DNA of 56,550 nt from Nemertoderma westbladi (taxonomy: Eukaryota > Xenacoelomorpha > Nemertodermatida > Nemertodermatidae). The DNA is taken from contig JAUCBJ010004904.1 of assembly GCA_032718475.1 (NCBI GenBank), forward strand, positions 1 to 56,550. The letters are read 5' to 3'. Both the position numbers and the translations under genes were made by a program. Below are positions 1 through 8,929 of the stretch, piece after piece. How positions within the stretch are numbered: the first letter of the stretch is position 1; each line of letters opens with the position of its first letter. The notes beneath the pieces were generated by a model. It worked only from the letters and a program-made list of their open reading frames with translations. It made no database searches and was not told the DNA's origin.

Positions 1-202
1 TTTTTTTTTTTTTTTTTTTTTACCTGTCACAGTGTTTATTACCATTGTATACAATCCAATAAATGGCACAATTTACCTCAATTAACACCTTCTTATATAA
101 AACCGAACACCAAACAAATATATAGCATCCCAGAACCTAAAGTTAGTTATTCTAATAATGCCCGAAATGGCGGTTAGACTATGTAGTACAGTAGAGTTTA
201 AT

Positions 203-3200
203 CTACCACCCGTCTATACGTGCCTCCGCCACAGCTGAGCTGATGCCGGTCTCCCTCAAGCTACGCGAGTTCAACTTTGCCCTTGAACTCCGTGCGCCTC
301 TCAAGCACATTATTGATGCCCGTAGTAGGGCAAAACTAAGTCGGGCTCTGATAAATGCCAGAGTGGTGGAATAGGGGCTTTCGCGCTTTGTCGAGAGAAG
401 CAACGCGATTCTGTTTAGCAGCGCATGCGATGCTCTGCTTGCTCCGCCAGTTGTAGCCATAATGAATGGCGAAAAGCCAGCATGCTCGATCTCGTTAATT
501 CTTTGTTCATATTTTCTTCGCTTTTCTCGCTCGTGTTTGTTATACGAAGCATCGATAGAGCGTGGGTTTGACGAGCATAAAGGGTTAAAGACTTTTATGT
601 CCACAAACACACGTTCGAAACGACCACCCCAGAGCCCGCTTGCAGCCACATCTAGTCTGGCGTCGGTGTCTGTGGTGGTGCTGTCTAGTCTGAATGCTTC
701 ACCTTCCACGGGTTGGAGGTGTGGCTCAATCTCCACATCGTGCGCCACCTCTACCAGTAGCTCGCCGAGGAAATCACGTACCTCATTATGTCTTATTATT
801 GGATAGGCACCCGTTGGACAGTGCAGTGAGTGCGTAACTGTGAAACTAGCACCACAGACACAGGTAGTTGGGAGCTTTGGTGGCTGCCACCCATACCGCA
901 AGCACAGCGCATCCCGGAAGGCGGTTTTATGTAGGGAAAAGCTGTACTTGGGTAAGGGCAGTGCTGTGAGCCACGCAGAGGCCCCACGTTCCTTTGCTAG
1001 CCTGCAGTGGTAACGCGAATTGTCAGATAACTGTTGATCGACAGCTGCGACTTTCTGTTTGACCCGTACTTCCTGTTCCTTGTGAATCTCCTTTAAGATA
1101 GTCTGCTGACTGGAGCGGGGATTAGAATTGGAATTTTGAAGCGGTTCGCAGAGCCGTATCGAATTACTGTAGCTGTCTACGTGGTCGTCGGGTTTATTGA
1201 TAGCTAAACCCCCCTCTCTAACCGGAAGAGGAAGTAGATCTCTTTCTATTGTGCCTGGGGCAGACCTGCCAGTGAGCGTTGGTATTAATTCGTTATTAAC
1301 ACATTCTTCCACCTTATCGAGGTGTTTAACGAATCCTGGGGTTGTCCGTGCAAGATAGTTCAGTTTTGGTTGCATCCCTCGGATTAAGCACCCGTAGGCG
1401 GGGTGGGGAGCCGTAATTGCTACTCCCTTGAGGTTATTCAACTGTTTACATATCTGATTGACGCGCTGATCTAAGTATTCTGTGCAAAAAGTTTCACTTC
1501 CTATCACTGACCCCAAGACTCTGTGCCCCTCCACCAATTTCACAGGGGTGTCTGCGAATAATTCTGACGCGCGCAAACGATGGGAGTCCTTCACAATTAA
1601 ATACGCCTTGGTGGGGTAGTACCCATATCCCGGCCCAATCGCCACTGCTGCATCCCAATATGAACGCAATGTCTCCAGTGTACCGGCCACATTTCCATCA
1701 TCGGCGTACCATTTATGGATTCCATTGCCCTTGTTAACTTTACCGACACCTACATCAATGTCCTGCATCCCAGTCTCAGCATTAACAACTCCATGGTTCC
1801 CCAGCATTGTTCCCGAAATGCTTGTAGTAGTCCCCTGAACATCCACTTCCTCACTGGCAAGAATGTCCCCTGCACTGCCAATGTTTCCACCCAACGCCAA
1901 AGTGTCGCCTGAACCCAACGGCTGCGGCTGTAGCATTCGAGACATCTTCTTTACCGTATTAGTCCCCTGAACATCCACTCCCTCACTGGCATCAGCAAGG
2001 GTGTCCCCTACCCTGCCAATGTTTCCATCCAACGCCAATGTGTCTCCTGAAACCGATGGCTGCGACTGCAGTATTCGAGACAGCTTCTTTACCATCGGCA
2101 GAGTACCTGAGGCAAACATCGCCAATGCCAACGGGTCCCCCTGTGTAGTCCCTTCCTGAGACATTATCTCGTCATTGTCTACAAAAAGAGATGAGGGCTC
2201 TCGGTATGAGTTCGCAAGGATAGTAAACAATGGCGGACATATTACTTTCGTATTCAACAGTGCCAATTTACGATTTACCACATTAAAGGCGTTTCTCGCG
2301 TCTATAAGCAGAATGGCCTCACATTCTGGTTCTTGGAAATGGGTTCGCAACTCATGAATAGCGTGTTCTATGCCACCATATTGTCCGACACATAACTGGG
2401 TGTTGCCAGCTATTTTCTGAAGGTCCGGTTTAACAAACCTCATTATAACTTTTCCAATTATCCGACGTAACACCTCACCTACCCCAATTGGTCTAATGCC
2501 TGGTTGTTTGTCTAAAGGTACCAAGCGACAGGCATTATATGGGGCCAAGCTTTCTGGGTCCATGTGCTCTGTGGCCAACCGCCGTGCCACTCCAGCAACT
2601 GCCTTTCTCAGATCGTTTGAAATTGCGCCAAAAGCAGTCAGTGCTCGTCTCCAACCATCCGCATCTAGACCGGAGGGACCCGCAGAACCCTCTGTGTGAG
2701 TGGCTGCCAATAGAATCAGCTCCCCACTAACCGCATCAAAAATCACAGGATGATACTCCATGCTGTCATCCCAGTTGCGTTCTATGAGAGATGTATCCAA
2801 GGTGCCGGGCTGTGGGTGTTTCTCTATTAGGATATCCTTTACTGTCTTATCTCCAATTTTATCATTGAGCCCAAGCACGGAGCCCCCAGAGCCGTCATCT
2901 AATATGTCCACTGCAGCAGCCACACGCCCATTGTTCATCAACGCGATAAACCGTTTTCTCACTTTGTCCGAGCTCTCCTTGCTTACGTTTCCAGTTGCTA
3001 TTCTACGAGCGTGTATGGCCCTGCCCTCCTGTAACAGCTCTTCCAAATTTCCAGCCTTCCAGAGTTCCAATCTCCGGGATAGTGTCTGACTAACGCTACA
3101 ATACGTTTCTGTGGACCGTACCGCAGCCTGTAATATCAGCTTTGGCATTACCATAATGGCCCACATTGCGATACCTTCCAAACTCGATTTCTCACTAAAG

Positions 3201-4546
3201 GCCTTTAGCAGTTTAGTCAGGGTGTTCACGAACTCGCGACCCACCTGTGTCCTGGGAATCTCGAACAGAGCACAATTCCAATGTACGATCTCTTGATAGG
3301 CTGCCGTAAGGTGTCTGGAATAAACCTCTCCGGGAATCCCATTCCACGTGAATGCGAAAGTGCGTGGTTGAAATTCTGGAAGTGCTATCAAGCCCGGCCT
3401 CGGGTTTGGTTCATTTATATTAGGAATCACTGTTGCATTCAAAAGTCCCAACCCCTCCAAACTGGTGAGGCTGTCATCGTCCGATTTTGTTTCGACTCCA
3501 TTATTCAAACAGTTCATCCTTGTCAAAGGTAAACAGTGCGTGCATGTGCGATTACGGTTGGCACAACGACAGTTTGAGCAGTCCCCAACCAATGTGCATT
3601 TACAGCATTTTTCAATAGTGGCACCGTGTAAAAGTCTGCCAGACACAATGGCGCCATTCCCAACTCCGCCCGTCGTAGTGGTGCCGTTCCCAACCCCGCC
3701 AGTCGTAGAGGCGCCGTTCCCAACCCCGCCAGTCGTAGTGGTGCCGTTCCCAACCCCGCCAGTCGTAGAGGCGCCGTTCCCAACCCCGCCAGTCGTAGTG
3801 GCGCCGTTCCCAACTCTGCCAGTCGTAGTGGTGCAGTTCCCAACCCCGCGAGTCGTAGTGGCGCTGTCCCCAACTCCGCCAGTCGTAGTGGCGCCATCCC
3901 CAACCCCACCAGTCATAGTGGCGCCGTTCCCGACCCCGCCAGTCGTAGTGGTGCCGTTCCCAAATCCGCCAGTCGTAGTGGCGCCGTTCCCAACTCCGCC
4001 AGTCGTAGTGGCGCCATTCCCAACTCCGCCAGTCGTAGTGTCGCCGTTCCCAAACCCGCCAGTCGTAGCGGCGCATTTCCCAACTCCGCCAATCGTAGTG
4101 GCGCCGTTCCCGACTCCGCCAGTCATAGTGGCGCCGTTCCCAACTCCGCCAGTCATAGTGGCGCCGTTCCCAACTCCGCCAGTCGTAGTGTCGCCGTTCC
4201 CAAACCCGCCAGTCGTAGTGGCGCCGTTCCCGACTCCGCCAGTCATAGTGGCGCCGTTCCCAACTCCGCCAGTCATAGTGGCGCCGTTCCCAACTCCGCC
4301 AGTCGTAGTGTCGCCGTTCCCAAACCCGCCAGTCGTAGCGGCGCATTTCCCAACTCCGCCAATCGTAGTGGCGCCGTTCCCGACTCCGCCAGTCATAGTG
4401 GCGCCGTTCCCAACTCCGCCAGTCATAGTGGCGCCGTTCCCAACTCCGCCAGTCGTAGTGTCGCCGTTCCCAAACCCGCCAGTCGTAGTGGCGCCGTTCC
4501 CGACTCCGCCAGTCATAGTGGCGCCGTTCCCAACTCCGCCAGTCAT
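203..4546 (-). CDS. Reverse transcriptase with restriction-like endonuclease-type C-terminus, N-terminal GGVGNGAT repeats
   Basis: An open frame of 1447 codons. Residues 1 to about 300 are translated minisatellite (TTGGVGNGAT-type decamers). Residues about 312-345 form a cysteine-rich cluster with CxxC pairs, probably nucleic-acid binding. The RT core shows motif A (LIDARNAFNVVNR), motif B (TTQGDPLA) and motif C (WYADD). An unusual insert of over 100 residues lies between B and C and contains a 44-residue duplication. The C-terminus has a CxCG...H...C knuckle, then RLDVAA...VFVDIKVF and KRRKYEQRINEIEH. This resembles the D...DxK nuclease core that, in R2-like non-LTR elements, nicks target DNA for target-primed reverse transcription. 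The first ATG lies within the repeat array, so the true start is uncertain and may be further upstream or after the repeats. The clade was not assigned. RT identity is sure; the nuclease assignment is likely. Confidence 0.85.
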   Translation of the reverse strand: MTGGVGNGATMTGGVGNGATTTGGFGNGDTTTGGVGNGATMTGGVGNGATMTGGVGNGATTIGGVGKCAATTGGFGNGDTTTGGVGNGATMTGGVGNGATMTGGVGNGATTTGGFGNGDTTTGGVGNGATMTGGVGNGATMTGGVGNGATTIGGVGKCAATTGGFGNGDTTTGGVGNGATTTGGVGNGATTTGGFGNGTTTTGGVGNGATMTGGVGDGATTTGGVGDSATTTRGVGNCTTTTGRVGNGATTTGGVGNGASTTGGVGNGTTTTGGVGNGASTTGGVGNGTTTTGGVGNGAIVSGRLLHGATIEKCCKCTLVGDCSNCRCANRNRTCTHCLPLTRMNCLNNGVETKSDDDSLTSLEGLGLLNATVIPNINEPNPRPGLIALPEFQPRTFAFTWNGIPGEVYSRHLTAAYQEIVHWNCALFEIPRTQVGREFVNTLTKLLKAFSEKSSLEGIAMWAIMVMPKLILQAAVRSTETYCSVSQTLSRRLELWKAGNLEELLQEGRAIHARRIATGNVSKESSDKVRKRFIALMNNGRVAAAVDILDDGSGGSVLGLNDKIGDKTVKDILIEKHPQPGTLDTSLIERNWDDSMEYHPVIFDAVSGELILLAATHTEGSAGPSGLDADGWRRALTAFGAISNDLRKAVAGVARRLATEHMDPESLAPYNACRLVPLDKQPGIRPIGVGEVLRRIIGKVIMRFVKPDLQKIAGNTQLCVGQYGGIEHAIHELRTHFQEPECEAILLIDARNAFNVVNRKLALLNTKVICPPLFTILANSYREPSSLFVDNDEIMSQEGTTQGDPLALAMFASGTLPMVKKLSRILQSQPSVSGDTLALDGNIGRVGDTLADASEGVDVQGTNTVKKMSRMLQPQPLGSGDTLALGGNIGSAGDILASEEVDVQGTTTSISGTMLGNHGVVNAETGMQDIDVGVGKVNKGNGIHKWYADDGNVAGTLETLRSYWDAAVAIGPGYGYYPTKAYLIVKDSHRLRASELFADTPVKLVEGHRVLGSVIGSETFCTEYLDQRVNQICKQLNNLKGVAITAPHPAYGCLIRGMQPKLNYLARTTPGFVKHLDKVEECVNNELIPTLTGRSAPGTIERDLLPLPVREGGLAINKPDDHVDSYSNSIRLCEPLQNSNSNPRSSQQTILKEIHKEQEVRVKQKVAAVDQQLSDNSRYHCRLAKERGASAWLTALPLPKYSFSLHKTAFRDALCLRYGWQPPKLPTTCVCGASFTVTHSLHCPTGAYPIIRHNEVRDFLGELLVEVAHDVEIEPHLQPVEGEAFRLDSTTTDTDARLDVAASGLWGGRFERVFVDIKVFNPLCSSNPRSIDASYNKHEREKRRKYEQRINEIEHAGFSPFIMATTGGASRASHALLNRIALLLSTKRESPYSTTLAFIRARLSFALLRASIMCLRGARSSRAKLNSRSLRETGISSAVAEARIDGW

Positions 4547-4695
4547 AGTGGCGCCGTTCCCAACTCCGCCAGTCGTAGTGACACCGTTCCCGACCCCGCC
4601 AGTCGTAGTGGCCCCGTTCCCGGCCCCGCCAGTCGTAGTGGCGCCGTTCCCGACCCCGCCAGTCGTAGTGGCGCCGTCCCCAACTCCGCCAGACG
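3651..4695 (-). repeat. 30-bp minisatellite (about 34 units) at the 5' end of the RT frame
   Basis: The plus-strand unit is ccgttcccaactccgccagt followed by cgtagtggcg, exactly 30 bp, so all three frames stay open. Variant units recur at 270-bp intervals (4051 and 4321; 4201 and 4471), which shows a nine-unit higher-order repeat. On the minus strand the array encodes TTGGVGNGAT decamers fused to the reverse transcriptase. The long antisense frames across it follow from the period being a multiple of three and are not separate genes. Confidence 0.95.
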
Positions 4696-5085
4696 TAGGT
4701 TTTTATTTTGTCATCAATTTTGTCATTAAGCGGAACATATTTTAATGATGCGGGACATAATCGAAAATTAAAAAATAAAATGATATTTAACATAAATTGT
4801 CACAATAAATTGACATAAAAAATTTGAAATTTTGTGACAAATTGAAGCAGTGAGATTAAAATTATGACTACAAATTTTTACAATAATTATGTTCTACAAA
4901 TTATCCAATTATTATATTGTAGCATTCAATAAACTATCAAGGGTATTGATGGTATGGTAATCACCTGGAATACTGCCAAACATGGAACTGTTCAAACATA
5001 GAGCAACCACAGATATGGCGATCATAAGTCAGAATAATACTTTACGAAATATAGGCCTACATGTTATTTTATTTAATGTGTTTCA
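4696..5085. other. AT-rich spacer between retroelement and LITAF-like exon
   Basis: No gene is seen. The stretch is AT-rich with short self-complementary words (for example ttgtcac and gtgaca around 4797-4845). It ends in a pyrimidine-rich acceptor, tttaatgtgtttcag, at 5071-5085, just before the LITAF-like coding sequence. This points to an upstream non-coding exon and intron that I could not delimit. Confidence 0.5.
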
Positions 5086-5101
5086 GGGCATAACATTTTC
5101 C

Positions 5102-5518
5102 ATGGAAACACCGAAAGCGCCTCTGATAGAAGATGACCCCCCACCCCCTTACGAGCAGCACCAGTCTACATACGGATCTGTTGACGCCCATAATCCTTCG
5201 ACGCACAACGCAGAGGGGCCCAAACCCCCACCCGAGTACCCACTAAGTAGAGGGCCCCAACCCACCCCTCCATATCCATCGCACACTCTGTGCAGACTTG
5301 GTCCGGGTTCGGTTGTGGTCACATGCGGTGTCTGCGGCGAGACTGCGCCCACTGTATGCGACGAACGTATTGGCCTCTGTATGGGTCTCGTCGTTTTTTT
5401 TTGTTTTTTCATCGTCAATGTTTTCGCTTTGTTATGCTTGTGTGTCCGGGATCTCAAAGACATTCAGCATAAGTGTGGATTCTGTGGTGCTACCGTCGGC
5501 ATTTATAAAAGATTGTAA
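5102..5518 (+). CDS. LITAF-domain (LITAF/CDIP1-like) membrane protein
   Basis: A protein of 138 residues beginning METPKAPLIEDDPPPPYE. The first half is rich in proline and tyrosine and has a PPxY motif (PPPY), the type bound by WW domains of NEDD4-family ubiquitin ligases. The second half is a LITAF domain: a first CxxC (TCGVCG), a hydrophobic stretch (about residues 93-115) that inserts monotopically in the membrane, then HKCGFCGATVGIYKRL, the second CxxC with the family's terminal GxY. Members sit on late endosomal and lysosomal membranes and bind zinc through the four cysteines. An in-frame ATG at 4982 would add 40 residues, but a splice acceptor at 5071-5085 lies between, so the ATG at 5102 is preferred. 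The coding part lies in one exon, which is unusual for the family; a retrocopy or simple gene is possible. Confidence 0.75.
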   Translation: METPKAPLIEDDPPPPYEQHQSTYGSVDAHNPSTHNAEGPKPPPEYPLSRGPQPTPPYPSHTLCRLGPGSVVVTCGVCGETAPTVCDERIGLCMGLVVFFCFFIVNVFALLCLCVRDLKDIQHKCGFCGATVGIYKRL

Positions 5519-5874
5519 AAAGTTTCCAATAATAGAAAACATTATTTTATTGACCTATCCTACGCAGTGGTTCATTCTTAATTTATTACATAAAGTTTTG
5601 GTTATTTATTAGACCCGACCCGTCCCGTATAGTCATTCAGAATTTGTTAGATATATGACATTCTTGCAACGCAAGCATTCTAATGATATAAACCCACTAA
5701 TATAAGAATGGGAGCGGTGCAATATGTAAAATATATATATTATTTTTACTAGAAACGCAACGCAAGCGTTGCGGTAAGGAGCCCTTTTTACCGAGTTTGA
5801 AGACCCTGAAATTGATATGGTTTTTTTGTATATGTTCAGTTTGTTTACCGTCGATTGGATCAACATTTCGGAAT
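5519..5874. other. 3' flank of the LITAF-like gene, no gene
   Basis: Probably begins with 3' UTR. No canonical AATAAA was noticed close to the stop. A pair of similar words, aacgcaagcattc near 5667 and aacgcaagcgttgcgg near 5760, suggests a small repeat, but nothing is identifiable. Confidence 0.4.
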
Positions 5875-5875
5875 A

Positions 5876-6068
<193 letters not shown>

Positions 6069-6084
6069 AGGTGAACTGGTTCAA

Positions 6085-6165
6085 ACAGGGGACAATTGCA
6101 TGAATACACAGCGACAAACCGGGGACGATCTACAATCCGGGGACGTCCCCGGAATGAAATGATAT
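6085..6165 (+). repeat. Dispersed repeat with ccggggacgtccccgg palindrome, copy 1
   Basis: The stretch containing ggggacaattgcatgaatac and ccggggacgtccccgg is nearly repeated at 11907-11985 in the same orientation. The core is a 16-base perfect palindrome. After about 80 bp the copies diverge. Both are followed by AT-rich DNA dotted with ggggac and gtcccc words. Confidence 0.8.
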
Positions 6166-6939
6166 CAAAAATGGAATCTACGTACTAAAATTAATGGATT
6201 CTGAAAATTTCAGTTCATTTCGGCGATGTCCCCTGTTCCACCCAAACCTGTCAAATACGTGTGTAAATTTGTGTTTGAGTTTTGAAAATTTCACTGACCC
6301 CAGTATAATGCGATAGTTTCAAGTGTCCCCTTTTCCATACAGTTAATATAACATTCCAAACACACGTTGTAGTATGGGTGCTGTTGTTCAATGTGGGGAC
6401 TGGAATCTACAATGTAATTAATATGTTGTGATCTAATTTAACATTTTGACCAAACGCAGCAGTATGTGTGGTATGGTTCAAAATGGGGACTAGGAATTCA
6501 TTGTCACCTAAAAAGTAGAGATTAATTTTAAGTAAGTAGAATATATATGTCGAATGTGCCAATTTGGAAATCAAATACTTTAGTAATCGTGTTTTAAAGC
6601 AGAATGGCGCCCGAATCGCTCGAATATATAATTTTATGACAAATTTTCCTGATAAACAACTTGATATACATTTGCAATATACAATTGAAAGTGGTTCATG
6701 AAGGACATTCATTAAGAACGTTACGTTTCGTTTTCTTGCTATAAATTGTATAAGCGGATTCTGACTCAAATTCAAATTCAGTTACTTGGAAATACATCCA
6801 TATCATCTTTACCAGAAACATTTTCCGAATTACTATCAGAATTGCATAGATTGTTTTTATCTTCTTGAGAATCACCACAGACCATGTCACAGTTACTCAA
6901 TGCCGGATAAATAAGTCATGCCATGAACGCATGGTTTGC
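6166..6939. other. AT-rich repeat flank, no gene
   Basis: No coding signal. Several ggggac and gtcccc words (near 6230, 6325, 6400, 6485) suggest that this continues the repeat family represented at 6085 and 11907. Confidence 0.4.
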
Positions 6940-8895
6940 ATAACAATAACTACTACTACTAGGATCGGCATGCTGCATTGCAGCTGCATTTTTAAGAATG
7001 CTGTGCCGGCTTATCGTCAAAATTGCACCGCCACAACTCCCTATCACCCATGACATTTGCTAGATCATCCGCATCCAGTGTCCTTTAAGATGCGTCTCAA
7101 GAAAGTCATGGGCTGTCCACCATGCTTATTCACTCAATGAGGCTGCCAAAGTACAAGATTATGCACTGGCTGGTCCTCACGGCGAAAGCAATGTCCTGCA
7201 AAGCGGAGGCAATTTTGTTCTAGTTTCAAGCTTGGGGGAACCAATGAGACACCTCCTTTATATAGTGTCTGGTTGGAGATGTGTGCATTGTACTTGACAC
7301 AATGAACCCGGCGTAGCATTCTTGTGAATGTGCCATCCAGAGATTTGGTGTCCTCAGCAGTTAGAGCCCAGCATGGACTCCCATAGAGGAGTACTGGAAC
7401 TACTGCTGCTCTAAATAATCGGACCTTAAGTGTCCGATTAATTCTCGTTCACCTCCAAATCCTGGAAAGCCTATTCAAGGCTGCCCATGCCTTTCCCTTA
7501 CATATTCGAAGGTCCTCACCTGACTTCCGGATCCATGATCTCATGTAACAGAAGTCATCCACATGCTCAAGCATAGTATCTTTGAGCTTATGCTCATCCG
7601 ATCAGAGACTTGCTGAGGACTTTCAAAGTTAACTGTCAAAATTTTGGTCTTTCTGGAGTTAATAAAAAGACCAACACTAGAAGCAGCATGTTCTAATGAC
7701 CTGAGGAGCCGTTGGGCTCCCTCTAGTGATTCTGAGAGTACTCCTAAGTCATCAGCAAAGTCTAGATTAGTTAGGTACTTGGCAGGATTTCCTCGACTTA
7801 TGGAGGCAGTAGGTGGAGTTATCATCACCCTATCATCATTATGATGATCTAAGGACATGCGTAGAACATAGTCAACAACAATTATGAACAAGAATGGTGC
7901 AAGTGTGCCTCCCTGGAGGACGCCCCATAACACTTCAAATGGTTCTGTCACCGTCAACAGTAGACACAAATGTTGTCGAACCATCGTATACTGATCTTAT
8001 TGCTGCAATAATTTCATCAGGAATCCCATATAATGAAAGTATGCTGAACATACGTGAGCGAGAGACTGAATCAAAGGCCTTGGGAAGAAGTCAACAAAGA
8101 TAACAGCCAGATGCCTTTCTTTCTTTTTTGATAACTCTTCAATTATCCTTCTAAGTGCCAAAATGGGCTCCATGGTCCCACGACCTTTACGGAACACATT
8201 CTGATTTCCACGGAGCAGTCTCTCAATGGGATCCCTGATGCGATTTAATATAATTATATTGTATAGCTTTGCAGCAATCGAGATCAATGAGATTCGCCGA
8301 AAAGAAACATAGAGTGTTAGGTTGCCCTTCTTGGGAACTGGCACCAACTTATTTGTTTCCATTTCTTGTGGGACTCTTGTTGTTCGGTACATGTCTACTA
8401 TGATGGGATAGATGAGCTTTAAACACTCAGGTATTTTAAAGACCTCAGGGGGAACACCATCTACTCCACTGGCACGATTGGTCTTAATGCTCTTTGCAGC
8501 AGCCTTCACTTCTGCAAAGGAGATATCACCAATGGGAATATCTGGGAGTACAGACTCATACACTTTTACTTCTATAAAGTTATCAGGCAATACCCTGTCA
8601 TTATTGAGGAGCTTTTCAAAGTGGGCTTTCCAACCATTGAGGCGATCGGCTGGTGATTCAGCCTTAACCTTGGTGGTTGGTTGGCTTTTTCGACCAGCAA
8701 GCAAGTTGATCGATCTCCATGCCTGGGATGATTGCCTGCTGTCGTCAGCATCATTGATGGCATCAACCTGTTGGTTTACTAGCTCCTGTAAATTAACATA
8801 GTACTGCCTGTTCAGTGACCTAGATGCAACCTTAACTGCATTCTTGGCCGCTGTAGTCTGTTTGAGTCGGGACTCTTTCTACGCCTTGTCTTGTA
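6940..8895 (-). pseudogene. Decayed LINE reverse transcriptase (3' half, minus strand)
   Basis: Fragments in different frames read, in order, as a linker (AGRKSQPTTK...WKAHFEKLL, about 8570-8720), RT fingers (RASGVDGVPPEVFK, VPVPKKG; 7997-8704), motif A region (VIFVDFF), motif B region (GVLQGGTLAPFLF), motif C as FADD (LTNLDFADDLGVLS) in 7541-7984, and a C-terminal LRFAGHCFRRED piece (7134-7319). The 3' end near 6945-7020 carries the same sequence as 47345-47415. At least two frame changes (about 7990 and 7320-7540) and stops make it dead. Upstream it ends abruptly at the 33-bp minisatellite. It is a non-LTR element of the endonuclease-plus-RT type; the clade is not assigned. The endonuclease half seen at 44.7-46.2 kb probably belongs to the same family. 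Confidence 0.85.
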
Positions 8896-8929
8896 GAGGT
8901 AATAACAACAACAGACGCAGTTAACCTTG

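Larger units (their letters stand above)
1..4750 (-). mobile_element. Near-complete non-LTR-type retroelement with poly(A) tail
   Basis: A minus-strand retroelement whose 3' end is marked by a 20-base A tail (plus-strand T run at 1-20) and an AATAAA signal (plus tttatt at 35-40), followed upstream by a short 3' UTR (about 41-202) and one long open frame. The 5' end is not fixed. The minisatellite stops near 4690, and the AT-rich DNA beyond it (4700-4980) has no recognisable promoter. No LTR is present. The uninterrupted frame and the preserved A tail suggest recent insertion. The window edge cuts at the A tail, so the target-site duplication cannot be checked. Confidence 0.75.

Noticed and set aside
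3465-4793. Long frames on both strands through the 30-bp array (Pro/Val-rich and Arg/His/Tyr-rich proteins)
   Set aside because: They exist because the period is a multiple of three and the unit lacks stops. Only the frame continuous with the RT has any support.
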